From: CAIWMF01 sp964402065
GTDB taxonomy: Bacteria; Verrucomicrobiota; Verrucomicrobiia; Chthoniobacterales; UBA6821
Assembly (NCBI GenBank): GCA_964402065.1
Contig: CAYOAN010000009.1
Location: forward strand, 1-12,015
DNA: 12,015 nt
Reading direction: 5' to 3'
The translations under genes and the position numbers were made by a program. Position 1 is the stretch's first letter; each line of letters starts with the position of its first letter. The notes beneath the pieces are model-generated. The model was given only the letters and a program-made list of their open reading frames with translations, was not told the origin of the DNA and ran no database searches. This document shows positions 6,101 through 12,015 of this stretch, piece by piece.

Positions 6101-8503
6101 TTGCGCTATGAGCAACAGTTTTTTCCTATAAAAAGATTGGTAGTCTCGTGCCTGTTGTAACTTTTTACCATAGCTTTTATTATTTAGCAGTTGATAGCGT
6201 TGAGCGACTTCTTCCCATGCTGTTATGAGCTCAAGATAGCTTTTTTCTCTGTCAAGGAAAGGGGTGACGACATCGATCTCTATTTCCTTTCGTTTGGTTT
6301 TAAGTAGGGCATTAGCCCATAAGAGCTCAGCCGTTTCGCTCTGGCTTTGTTGAGGTTCACCCAGCTTTTTAGCATCGTGTAGCTTTTTTTTAATTTGATC
6401 TACGGTCTGTTCTAGTTCTAAAAGTGTTACCTCTTGTAATTGAGATGGCTTTGACCCAATAGGTGAACCGACATCGCCCTCTAAATCAGGTAGTAATTTT
6501 TTTGTGTCGCCGCTTTCTTTTCTTTCCAGGATATTTGACTCTTCTGCCGCAGGAGCTGTATTCATCAATAGCTGCCTCGTCAGATGCTGTGCTAAATTAG
6601 GTTTTGGCGGCTGAAAAGGTGCAACAGAACCCTGATCAAATGACAAATAAAGAGGAGAAGTCGCAAGTGAAGAAGTAATTGGAATACTGCCGCTTAAATC
6701 TTGCGAAGGAGTGGAGCTTTGAGTGGTTGATATTTGAGTCAGTCCTCGCTTTCTCTCCTCAAGCACGAGAGTTCTGACTTCTTGTTCAATTTTGAGCAGC
6801 GTATTCTCCCTATGTTCGATATGAGCAGCGTTTCTTTTTGCAAAATGCAATTTCCATTCAGCTTCTATTTCCTCTGCTGATAGCGTTGATAATTCATCTT
6901 GCTCGCTATAGTCAGCCATTTGTCTTTCTGCCTCCTCAGGTGTTATTCCTGGTGATGAAGCCTTTATTCTTGTTGGGGCACTTTTTTTCGTATGACTATC
7001 TGCGAATTTTTCTCTTTTTGCTGCCTTAATTTTTTCAATTTGCTGCTTAATTTCAGCAAGCTTTTTGGTCTTTGATTCCACTTCAGTTTGAGCTTCGCTA
7101 ATTCTCTTTTGTGCTGTTTCTAAAAGTCTTGGTTCAATGAGATCAAGAGGCGACAATCCTTTCTTTGCTACTGTCTCAGTGAAAAATGTTTTAATCTCTT
7201 CCTTATAACGTGCAAAAGCCTTTGTTTCTTCCTCCGGCATTTGCTTTTTTAACTGAGCAAGAGATTCTTGCGCTTGCTCTTTTTTGAGACGGGCTTGATC
7301 TAGTTTCCATTTCTGTAGCTTTAAATCGAAGCCTACGGCTTGAGGTGTAACGTCAGTTGCGATTTTAGCTCCCTGTTCTATGCTTTTGTCATTTGGTAGT
7401 ATTGCTATTTTCTCTTGTTCACCAAGAAGCTTGCCCACTTTTTTTATTCCATGGATGCCTTTTTTGGCAAGAGCTTCAATACCCTGAAGTTCTCTTTGTA
7501 GTTTTGCGACCCTTTCATTATGATCTTGTTCAGCAATGTGGTATGCTCTCTCTTCCTCAGAATAATGATCTGAAGCTTCTCGAAATTTCTGTTCAGATTC
7601 CTCTAGCTGCTTGAAGAGCTGATCCACTTCAGTAAAAAAACTATCTCTATACTGCATCACTTCATCTTGAACAGGTTCTTTAATTTTTTCAGGCATTTCC
7701 TCGCTTCCATTTAGCCAATAAAGGCGAAGATAATGTGTTATATTCAGAGGCTTCCTGATTAGAGTGGTTACTGCTGACAGAGTGCTTTTATTTATTTGCT
7801 GAAGTACACGAGATTGGATTTCTTTAAGCTTCTTTCTCGCAAACTTTATTTGATAACTTTTTTCACCACTTTCAGCCTCCTTGTGAGCAATAGATTCCTG
7901 CGAGCCTTTTTGAATTGGAAATAAAAATAGACGGTTTGTGTTGGAACTTCTTTTTTGCTTCTCCTCCTCTTGGATTCGCAAATTCAGGCTGTCCACACTT
8001 TCAATAATCTTTTCAACCGTGAGATCATCGCTTGGGTTGTAGCCTGTAGGAAAGAAGCTTTCTGCAGGTGCATCAATTTTGTGCCTTTTTAATTCTTTCT
8101 CTAGTGCCTTGATAAAGAAATTAAAAACATTCATGTTTTCAGTTTCAGCCCCTTTGATATTGTTCTGTTTTTGATAACCGGGAGCTATAGAATAAACCGA
8201 ATCAGTAAGGTTTATCACAAAGCGATTGGGGGTCGTTCCTTCATAAATTGCTTGTTCATGTTGAGAAGCCGCTGACGCGAAGTCAGCTAATGATGGAAAA
8301 TCATTTTCTTTTTCGCTAAGGGAAACTTCAGCTCTATCGTTTTGATGAGTTCTTCCTGAAGAAGAAGAAGACAGGCTTTCTCTACCTGTTTCATTAGCTC
8401 TTTTTTCAGCGCTCCCTTCCTCTCTAAGCATAGGTATTGCTTTTAGATTAAGGGTACTAAAGGAGCTTAGTAACACGACAGCGATGGTTTTTTTGACAAG
8501 CAT
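3122..8503 (-). CDS. Giant exported helical-repeat protein (1793 aa), unknown function
   Basis: Not a family I recognise. The start is supported by AGAGG seven bases before the ATG. Residues 1-22 look like a Sec signal peptide: MLVKK, then a hydrophobic core TIAVVLLSSF, then a possible cleavage after LKA. The mature protein is extremely rich in Glu, Lys and Gln. Visible regions: a Ser-rich low-complexity start (about 28-70), long charged coiled-coil-like helix (about 280-500 and 540-590), a Ser/Thr/Pro linker (about 588-690), a second disordered insert (about 825-960), then regularly spaced helical units of about 90 residues (about 973-1508) and a helical C-terminus. No Walker motif, protease site or further membrane span is seen. 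It is single-copy between the arms of the inverted repeat, with the left 609-aa gene downstream on the same strand. A structural, surface or secreted virulence role is possible but unproven. Confidence 0.88.
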   Translation of the reverse strand: MLVKKTIAVVLLSSFSTLNLKAIPMLREEGSAEKRANETGRESLSSSSSGRTHQNDRAEVSLSEKENDFPSLADFASAASQHEQAIYEGTTPNRFVINLTDSVYSIAPGYQKQNNIKGAETENMNVFNFFIKALEKELKRHKIDAPAESFFPTGYNPSDDLTVEKIIESVDSLNLRIQEEEKQKRSSNTNRLFLFPIQKGSQESIAHKEAESGEKSYQIKFARKKLKEIQSRVLQQINKSTLSAVTTLIRKPLNITHYLRLYWLNGSEEMPEKIKEPVQDEVMQYRDSFFTEVDQLFKQLEESEQKFREASDHYSEEERAYHIAEQDHNERVAKLQRELQGIEALAKKGIHGIKKVGKLLGEQEKIAILPNDKSIEQGAKIATDVTPQAVGFDLKLQKWKLDQARLKKEQAQESLAQLKKQMPEEETKAFARYKEEIKTFFTETVAKKGLSPLDLIEPRLLETAQKRISEAQTEVESKTKKLAEIKQQIEKIKAAKREKFADSHTKKSAPTRIKASSPGITPEEAERQMADYSEQDELSTLSAEEIEAEWKLHFAKRNAAHIEHRENTLLKIEQEVRTLVLEERKRGLTQISTTQSSTPSQDLSGSIPITSSLATSPLYLSFDQGSVAPFQPPKPNLAQHLTRQLLMNTAPAAEESNILERKESGDTKKLLPDLEGDVGSPIGSKPSQLQEVTLLELEQTVDQIKKKLHDAKKLGEPQQSQSETAELLWANALLKTKRKEIEIDVVTPFLDREKSYLELITAWEEVAQRYQLLNNKSYGKKLQQARDYQSFYRKKLLLIAQDHLERARLKEQSVRKAIEELTKNNDSYDDAPAGDREDSYLQESGLWFPIHEHNEADFFRTVEDLSHFSHPLSQILSQDHFDYQDEEQNDFGYARPIPIQLPIVTPLGQRRLSFPDKVRFSERGDEQKSRDNLFLFADQQQGKKGYSLLENQSPRFSCSRVVEKKEELLSDQEVPEETWDQLRDQYEKVERSCAALVTLYEEEKRGTLAGDQEDEKQFDLLRYHRAKSSLKPRQITVLEKEYKKKLLEKTIKEGVDDSFASEDGLVTEQWDQLEEAGQEWLRAQQELLSEYKKKLHTREIPESFTADWKTKIDEIKNREQILLLEKHSIKVDRALKEALYAQEKLERKEKARTEIVDSKSDRECYQDFIQKNKAVEECYINLINAVQTGLEELPSRSKKDKWEENLYKLAYHRQLNAAKQKEVCLRKAFKKGKLLQQEAENTTPNDLQTFQDAWQNLLLANKEIKQDFQELLHIYQKIEKIVPSEQQEDWKKYISDISIQEKYYELGEFLIKARQAEKIAKDEEDKYHHTLDKGESVSSYQWEHFIQRVRAAKMAYDIFVNHLKSSPENQCMPGENEQQLGYYDLEKAIARQHYYQTREKKLEAELYKSELPRLELEAIDLINVESEEWSHDERWKRLCLTYQSIHECYNQILERYNAILNLNRWGIIEDKVMEAYDHQLSFALKPSFMKLKIAEKRVLEAIMKAQTYSRDELISSFLQSNLLSRLSQLKECLEDFSQQAKQPFEDHGERHVADRQLEREHWIRQASLFQLKQKVWNSITDDLLKHLLGAHQRENTTLTSSLHQMNNELKNVLAEVRQMQHDSCLSEEGLEEELNIKKYFHLVCSYLYHTGQVENHQHADNWLDELLSTEDRYRKDSPEKLKTFWDEKPIRKLLLEKSLAKFRTQFSLVVSELEQDRQKAKAFFPLRGGMYDVARSLFHAERVDAFQQSVAKHIQDASEITQKWSEHVTKHGEDDSEVKKAIQQIKDLCEGWH
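3980..5587 (-). repeat. Six degenerate ~90-residue helical repeats within the 1793-aa protein
   Basis: Units start near an aromatic anchor: W979 (WDQLRDQYEKVE), W1070 (WDQLEEAGQEW), Y1165 (YQDFIQKNKAVEECY), W1254 (WQNLLLANKEI), W1342 (WEHFIQRVRAAKMAY) and W1435 (WKRLCLTYQSIHECY). Spacings are 91, 95, 89, 88 and 93 residues. Each anchor helix is followed by a variable acidic loop, a second helix often beginning W/Y-xx-x-L, and a basic tract such as KQKEVCLRKAFKKGK. A further unit with the same order is visible at residues 750-830 (WEEVAQRY... then RLKEQSVRKAIEEL), separated from the array by a disordered insert. Confidence 0.55.
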
Positions 8504-8510
8504 ATTTTTA

Positions 8511-8515
8511 CCTCT
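8511..8515 (-). promoter_or_regulatory. Ribosome binding site of the 1793-codon gene
   Basis: AGAGG on the minus strand, seven bases before the ATG at 8503. It is the clearest Shine-Dalgarno match in the window and supports this start together with the signal-peptide N-terminus. Confidence 0.6.
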
Positions 8516-8525
8516 ATTTTCTTAG

Positions 8526-8531
8526 ATTGTA
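8526..8531 (-). promoter_or_regulatory. Candidate -10 element of the 1793-codon gene
   Basis: TACAAT on the minus strand, 22 bp before the start codon, next to a TTGTAACA motif at 8534-8541. I find no convincing -35 at the usual distance, so this is tentative. Confidence 0.25.
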
Positions 8532-8533
8532 GC

Positions 8534-8803
8534 TGTTACAAATCCAGACAAGGAACTTTATACATGGGAGTTCTTGCAGCTAATAAAGCAACGGGCATGC
8601 TGCTACCTATAGAATATTGATAATGGCAGTGCTGCGAGCTCAGCAAAAAATCAGCAGTAAGTTTCTAAAATTAAGTTGTAACAGGTATTGTTGTAACAAG
8701 TGAGATGGCTCTTAACTCGATTGGTTTTTTAATTGTGATTAGTAAAGAGAGGGAACTTGCGTCAAAATAATTGTATTACTTTTTACAATAAAAACAGTTA
8801 CAA
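8534..8803. promoter_or_regulatory. Cluster of TTGTAAC motifs, possible regulator sites
   Basis: TTGTAACA occurs at 8676-8683 and 8691-8698 (direct, 15 bp apart). Its complement TGTTACAA occurs at 8534-8541, and GTTACAA at 8797-8803. Four near-identical 7-8-mers within 270 bp of a divergent control region suggest a shared DNA-binding protein. Chance occurrence in AT-rich DNA remains possible. Confidence 0.35.
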
Positions 8804-9003
8804 GACATGCGGTCGGGTCATTATTCTCATTCATTCTAATGGAAGGCAAGTTTAAATAAACGGCTTTCTGCTATTAGGATTTTGCTGATACCGAAGAATT
8901 GCAAGAAGGTGTTTATTTTATCTCTTATTTCTACAGCTGCGAGCATAAGAGCAAGAGCCTAAGGCATAGTTAGCGCTTAACTAATTGCTTTGAAGCTGTT
9001 CCT

Positions 9004-9009
9004 GGTGGA
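9004..9009 (+). promoter_or_regulatory. Possible ribosome binding site of the right 609-aa gene
   Basis: GGTGGA lies eight bases before the GTG at 9018. It is imperfect, but it is the only candidate for the first in-frame start after the TGA at 8991-8993. The next ATG in frame is at 9123, inside the repeat. Confidence 0.35.
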
Positions 9010-9017
9010 AACGGTTA

Positions 9018-10847
9018 GTGTTTTTAAGTGTATTTAATGCAACCCCCATTCTGCCACCTCCTGATGAGAGTACTTCAAGCTCAGGACAAGTGGGCCAGTC
9101 TGCCACTGGTTCTAGCACTCCGATGAATATTGAATACAAAACGGTAGGGGGTTCTGTCAGTGGCGTTAATGCTTCGAAGGGGGCGTCAACGGCAATTGGA
9201 ATCAATTCTCTGATCGTAGATGTAGATCAAAGTGTGCAAAATGCTGTTTCTACCTCTGCTCTTCCTGGAATAGGAATGGACGCAGCTAGTGTGTTGGGCG
9301 CAGCCCCTAATCCCATAGATCCTCAAACTATGGTCGATTCTCTGGGAGCGGTAGCTTCGGATTTAGATGAGGTCAATAGTACTATCAACTCATTCCTTTC
9401 TGATGTGAGTGGCATGTTGGGATCCTCTTCTCCAGATGGAAAAATCAAGGGTGACAAAGAGTCAGAAGGAGCTAAAAAAGGAGAACGCTTGGGTGAGGCC
9501 AAAGGAAAAAAAGGTGGTGCTGAAAAATCCTCATCTGATGCAGAGTCTAGTGTTGCTAAGTCTGTTAGCCCAGATGGAGAAGTTACAACAACCATTTCAA
9601 CAGAGTCTATCACCTCCAACGGTGGTGTTATGACTAGCACAACGACAACAAATTCAGCGAGTACTTCTTCACAAAGCACTAGCAGCGAGAGCACCGAAGG
9701 AGCTCCGCCTGAAGATAGTGTTATTAGCATGACCGAAATTGAAAATGAACTTGGAAGCTTAGATAACCAAGAAAGTGAGACGTTAGCTCAACAACAAGCA
9801 TCTCAAATTGATTCCATCGAACTAGACGCTAGCGACACCATGGCTGGAGCAGCGAAGCTATTGAGCGGAGCTAACATGATGCTAGACATGGCGATTGCTG
9901 GATTTGCTGTGAGCATGGCAGGCTCAGCATATCAACTACAAGGAGTTGGCAGCGCAGCCAAAGAAGGTGATCAAGCAGAAATGGAATCCATTGACGAAGG
10001 GAATCATGCCTTGTCGACAGCTTCTGAAAAGAGTTTGAGCGATACAGAGCTCGCCACTACCAAAGAAGGCGCACAAGATCCGCGGAAATATAATGATGCC
10101 CAAGCCTCCATCAAACAGATGGAAATATCAACGAAATCACAGGCTGCAAGAGGAAACATATCAGCAGCTCAAAAAGAATCTTTAGACAACCAAGCTGCTG
10201 CTTCTAAAAATGCTCTTGAACAGTCAAGGTACATGGCTGGCGGGACGAAAGTAGAAGATTTTAAAAATGGAAAATGGACTTCACCAACAGATAAAAATGG
10301 TAATGCCTTAACAAATCCTGATGGCTCAAACGTTGCTACACCTGAACAAGCCGTTGCTTTCTACCAAAATCAAGCTAGAGCTGAGGCGACAGCACGCTCT
10401 CAGCAAACTACTATTTCCTATGCTGATCTTGGTAGGCAAGGAATTAAGCCTGGGCAAACAGTCTCTGATGAAGCGGCAAAGAGGATTCTTGGAACAGAGG
10501 ATCCCGCTGAGGTGAAAGCCTTTCAGGACAATGTTAAGAATCTCTCCGTCAATCGCAACTCAGCTGCTTGGCAGCAGGCTTACAGAACAAGTATAGATAA
10601 CACCAATCTTTATGGAGGAACCTTTCAGGCCTTGTCTAAAATGTTTGATTCACTAGGATCCATGAAAAACCAACAAGGTCAAGCGCTACAGCAGGAAGAG
10701 CAAGCCGGAGCGCAGGTAGAAAGCTCCACAGAGCAGGCTATGAACCAGGCGGTTCAACAGACAGAGTCGCTTGCGGACTCTATCCGTCAATCACAGAGTG
10801 CTGTTGCTCAAGATATGTCATCCATGGTTAGTGCTACGAGAGTGTAG
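9018..10847 (+). CDS. Candidate type III secretion translocator-like protein, right copy
   Basis: Right-arm copy of the gene at 1060-2889, also 609 codons. It shares the disordered Ser/Thr-rich N-terminal half, the hydrophobic stretch (about 275-306), absence of cysteine, and the SLADSIRQSQSAVAQ tail. The first four residues of the left copy (MDLQ) are replaced by five unrelated ones (GTG start, MFLSV) because the repeat ends inside codon 5. No ATG is available here; GTG at 9018 has a weak site upstream, and ATG at 9123 would remove 35 residues. It may be weakly expressed or silent, but the body is intact. Differences: +1 residue at the start, +2 in the Ser/Thr tract, and a 31-residue block (411-441) replacing the left copy's 34. 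Many other changes are conservative, which argues that both reading frames have been under selection. A hairpin terminator candidate follows. Confidence 0.8.
   Translation: MFLSVFNATPILPPPDESTSSSGQVGQSATGSSTPMNIEYKTVGGSVSGVNASKGASTAIGINSLIVDVDQSVQNAVSTSALPGIGMDAASVLGAAPNPIDPQTMVDSLGAVASDLDEVNSTINSFLSDVSGMLGSSSPDGKIKGDKESEGAKKGERLGEAKGKKGGAEKSSSDAESSVAKSVSPDGEVTTTISTESITSNGGVMTSTTTTNSASTSSQSTSSESTEGAPPEDSVISMTEIENELGSLDNQESETLAQQQASQIDSIELDASDTMAGAAKLLSGANMMLDMAIAGFAVSMAGSAYQLQGVGSAAKEGDQAEMESIDEGNHALSTASEKSLSDTELATTKEGAQDPRKYNDAQASIKQMEISTKSQAARGNISAAQKESLDNQAAASKNALEQSRYMAGGTKVEDFKNGKWTSPTDKNGNALTNPDGSNVATPEQAVAFYQNQARAEATARSQQTTISYADLGRQGIKPGQTVSDEAAKRILGTEDPAEVKAFQDNVKNLSVNRNSAAWQQAYRTSIDNTNLYGGTFQALSKMFDSLGSMKNQQGQALQQEEQAGAQVESSTEQAMNQAVQQTESLADSIRQSQSAVAQDMSSMVSATRV
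10248..10340 (+). other. Variable cassette in the right 609-aa gene
   Basis: Codons 411-441 (starting KVEDFKNGKWTSPTDKNGN) replace the left copy's 34-residue block between the shared MAGGT and PEQAVAFYQNQ. The segment is rich in Asn, Gly, Lys and Asp, unlike the left version, and includes a Trp. Confidence 0.9.
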
Positions 10848-10867
10848 GAACATTAAGACAGTTAACA

Positions 10868-10895
10868 TGCTCGTTAGCATTGATACTAACGAGCA
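10868..10895. terminator. 10-bp hairpin 3' of the right 609-aa gene, probable terminator
   Basis: Exact counterpart of 1012-1039: TGCTCGTTAG and CTAACGAGCA with an 8-base loop, about 20 bp past the stop codon. It lies in a tract perfectly conserved between the arms (about 10624-10914), while the non-coding sequence beyond diverges. Confidence 0.55.
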
Positions 10896-10921
10896 ATCTC
10901 CTTGCGAGTAGCAGGCCCCAC

Positions 10922-10943
10922 TATTTCCGCGACTTCGGCAATA
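10922..10943. terminator. Decayed hairpin between convergent genes, right arm
   Basis: Counterpart of 964-985, with one mismatch in the stem (TATTTCCG against CGGCAATA). The loss of perfect pairing suggests this second hairpin is less constrained than the first. Confidence 0.3.
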
Positions 10944-11029
10944 AGATTAGGAGTCTTCTGCATGGAAATGCTACAACTAATAAGACGTTAGGCTGTTCGG
11001 GCGCTCAATAAAAAGGGGTGCATAGCACT

Positions 11030-11112
11030 GCTTGTTACCTTCTATAAGGAAAGCTAACCTGATGTTTGCTCTTCGAGCAATTTTTTGACTGTTTTTGAGG
11101 GAGGTAACAAGC
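11030..11112. repeat. 11-bp inverted repeat enclosing a terminator hairpin
   Basis: GCTTGTTACCT (11030-11040) and AGGTAACAAGC (11102-11112) are perfect complements 61 bp apart and enclose the hairpin at 11066-11086. The distal half is nearly conserved in the left arm, but the proximal half and the enclosed hairpin are missing there. Confidence 0.5.
11066..11086 (+). terminator. Rho-independent terminator candidate, right arm only
   Basis: TTGCTC, loop TTC, GAGCAA, then six T on the plus strand. This is the best classical terminator in the window and would stop rightward transcription before it runs into the convergent gene. The left arm keeps the T/A tract but has lost the stem. Confidence 0.55.
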
Positions 11113-11123
11113 GGTTATGCGGT

Positions 11124-12014
11124 CTAATAGCCTCCTCGCATCTGATTAATTCGCATCTGCTGTTCATGTTGACGGTCAGCCATAGCTCGAATATTATCCC
11201 ACTTCCCTTCTCTCTCCCAATGATCCTTTGCTGCCTGCTCCCTTGTATAAGAAAGGCTTGGGTATTTCATGATTCGCTCAATTTCAGCCGCTCTCTGTGC
11301 GGCATCACAATAGACACAGGCTATAGCCTTTTCTCTATCATCTTCTGAAAATCCAGGCATGTTTGGCCAAATACATTCTTCTATCTGTTGAAGAACTGGG
11401 CCATGTTCCTCAGGAGCAAGTAAGGCTAGTTCAGATTTGAGGAGGTCTACAGTTGCTCGCTGACGCCTTTGTTGAAGCTGTTGGCTCAATGATCTGTCTA
11501 GTTCCTGGATAGCAGCAGGCTGTTTGCGGTAGTTTTCTAGAGTAGTACAGATTCCATTAGCTTTATAGATATTTTGTAGATCTCTTGGAAAACTAGTGTG
11601 TTGTAATGCTTCAAACAAACCTCTTTTTTCAGATTTAGCATCCTTATATTGAGAAAGTAATGCTTTTTTATCACTTGCTTTGAAAATTGGCTCCAAAGAC
11701 ATTCCTTTTAACATTGCTAACTGTTGTTTCAACTTACTCCTCTCTTCGGCCAGATTGAAATAACCTTCAAACCTACTGGTCCAGGCATTCCAAAAAGAAT
11801 GTATAGTTTGAATGTTTAACCCACTGCTATGAACCTTAAAAATATTCTCTTCAATATTATGCTCCGCCTCCTTAACAGCCTCTCTAGCTCTGACGACTTT
11901 CGCGTGAATGCTTTCTATCTTAGCTTCCAAGCGCTCTGCTTGGGTCATGGCAAGCCCCGCAAAGGAAGGTTGTTTCTCTGGGGTGCTATGGGCGCTTTCT
12001 TCTCCGCTGGTGGA
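11124..12014 (-). CDS. Helical, charged hypothetical protein, right copy (5' partial)
   Basis: Right-arm partner of the gene at 2-832. The minus-strand frame is open from base 12014 to the TAG at 11124-11126. ATG at 11948 gives 274 residues but has no ribosome binding site, and the 22 codons before it match the left copy except TR to AG just before LAM. A start outside the window is therefore likely. From the ATG, residues 1-28 and about 133-274 are conserved (GICTTLENYRKQ..., EECIWPNMPGFSEDD, RINQMRGGY). Residues 29-132 are diverged and 20 residues longer than in the left copy. The product is highly charged, probably helical, with no membrane segment or recognised motif. Function unknown. 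Confidence 0.75.
   Translation of the reverse strand, partial: STSGEESAHSTPEKQPSFAGLAMTQAERLEAKIESIHAKVVRAREAVKEAEHNIEENIFKVHSSGLNIQTIHSFWNAWTSRFEGYFNLAEERSKLKQQLAMLKGMSLEPIFKASDKKALLSQYKDAKSEKRGLFEALQHTSFPRDLQNIYKANGICTTLENYRKQPAAIQELDRSLSQQLQQRRQRATVDLLKSELALLAPEEHGPVLQQIEECIWPNMPGFSEDDREKAIACVYCDAAQRAAEIERIMKYPSLSYTREQAAKDHWEREGKWDNIRAMADRQHEQQMRINQMRGGY
11553..11864 (-). other. Variable coding block, right helical-protein gene
   Basis: Codons 29-132 from the ATG at 11948. The block begins abruptly after REAVKEA, which is shared, and ends before GICTT. It contains extra segments (for example NIQTIHSFWNAW and EALQHTSFPRD) with no counterpart in the left copy. Confidence 0.8.
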
Positions 12015-12015
12015 G
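11961..12015 (-). other. Terminal 55-bp exact inverted repeat (right end)
   Basis: Partner of bases 1-55. It lies inside the open reading frame of the right helical-protein gene, so it is coding sequence shared by both copies and not a telomere-like or transposon end. Confidence 0.8.

Larger units (their letters stand above)
8504..9017. other. Divergent intergenic region, single copy
   Basis: 514 bp between the outward-reading 1793-codon gene and the right 609-aa gene. No open frame of useful length and no tRNA-like structure is seen. It contains four TTGTAAC-type motifs (8534-8803) and a short palindrome TTGTA/TACAA at 8771-8788. It must hold the transcription start signals for both flanking genes, but I cannot name a convincing promoter for the rightward gene. 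Confidence 0.6.
9032..12015 (-). repeat. Right arm of ~3.0-kb imperfect inverted repeat
   Basis: Mirror-image partner of 1-2878. It is about 100 bp longer, mainly because the helical-protein gene has 20 extra codons and the gap between the convergent genes is about 50 bp larger. Both ends are informative. The inner end stops inside codon 5 of the 609-aa gene. The outer end is identical to the left arm for exactly 55 bp at the window edge, after which the sequence is unseen. The orientation of the two arms would allow inversion of 2879-9031 by homologous recombination. Confidence 0.95.

Noticed and set aside
3122..8503. SMC/Rad50-like ATPase, suggested by the long charged helices
   Set aside because: No Walker A, signature or Walker B motif is visible, and the N-terminus is a signal peptide.
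1..12015. Linear plasmid or phage-like replicon with ~3-kb terminal inverted repeats
   Set aside because: Both ends lie inside open reading frames, no replication or terminal-protein gene is present, and the exact 55-bp end identity is better explained by an assembly break. It cannot be fully excluded without flanking sequence.

Overview
The window is built around a large imperfect inverted repeat. A left arm (about 1-2878) and a right arm (about 9032-12015) carry the same two-gene module in mirror image and flank a 6.15-kb single-copy core. Each module is a convergent pair. One gene encodes a cysteine-free, Ser/Thr/Gln-rich protein of 609 residues with one hydrophobic stretch. The other encodes a charged helical protein whose reading frame runs off the window edge. 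The core holds one 1793-codon gene for an apparently exported, helix-rich protein, plus a 514-bp divergent intergenic region. I see no transposase, integrase, tRNA, rRNA or CRISPR array.

Organism: the DNA is moderately AT-rich and Shine-Dalgarno signals are mostly weak. The encoded proteins look like secreted or effector-type products, not housekeeping enzymes. The 609-residue protein resembles the small hydrophobic translocators of type III secretion (IpaC/SipC/CopD-like) in general build and in its C-terminal tail. Together this suggests an intracellular bacterium, with an environmental (amoeba-associated) chlamydia as my best guess. No marker gene settles it and I hold this at low confidence.

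Layout: 2-832 (+), 5'-open coiled-coil gene, left copy; 1060-2889 (-), 609-aa gene, left copy; 3122-8503 (-), 1793-aa exported protein with about 90-residue degenerate repeats; 8504-9017, intergenic region with repeated TTGTAAC motifs; 9018-10847 (+), 609-aa gene, right copy; 11124-12014 (-), 5'-open coiled-coil gene, right copy.

Two points stand out. First, the inner boundary of the inverted repeat falls at codon 4/5 of the 609-aa gene, so the start codons and upstream regions of both copies lie in the non-repeated core. Recombination between the arms would invert the core and exchange the two starts between the two gene bodies, a plausible expression or variant switch. Second, the paired genes are near-identical over long tracts (one perfect run is 308 bp) but each pair contains a sharply bounded variable block. 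That pattern suggests conversion or recombination plus diversification.

Caution: the first 55 bases are the exact reverse complement of the last 55, and identity stops at base 56. This looks like a contig ending at a k=55 assembly-graph node. The repeat therefore probably continues outside the window, and the linkage of the arms needs long-read confirmation.
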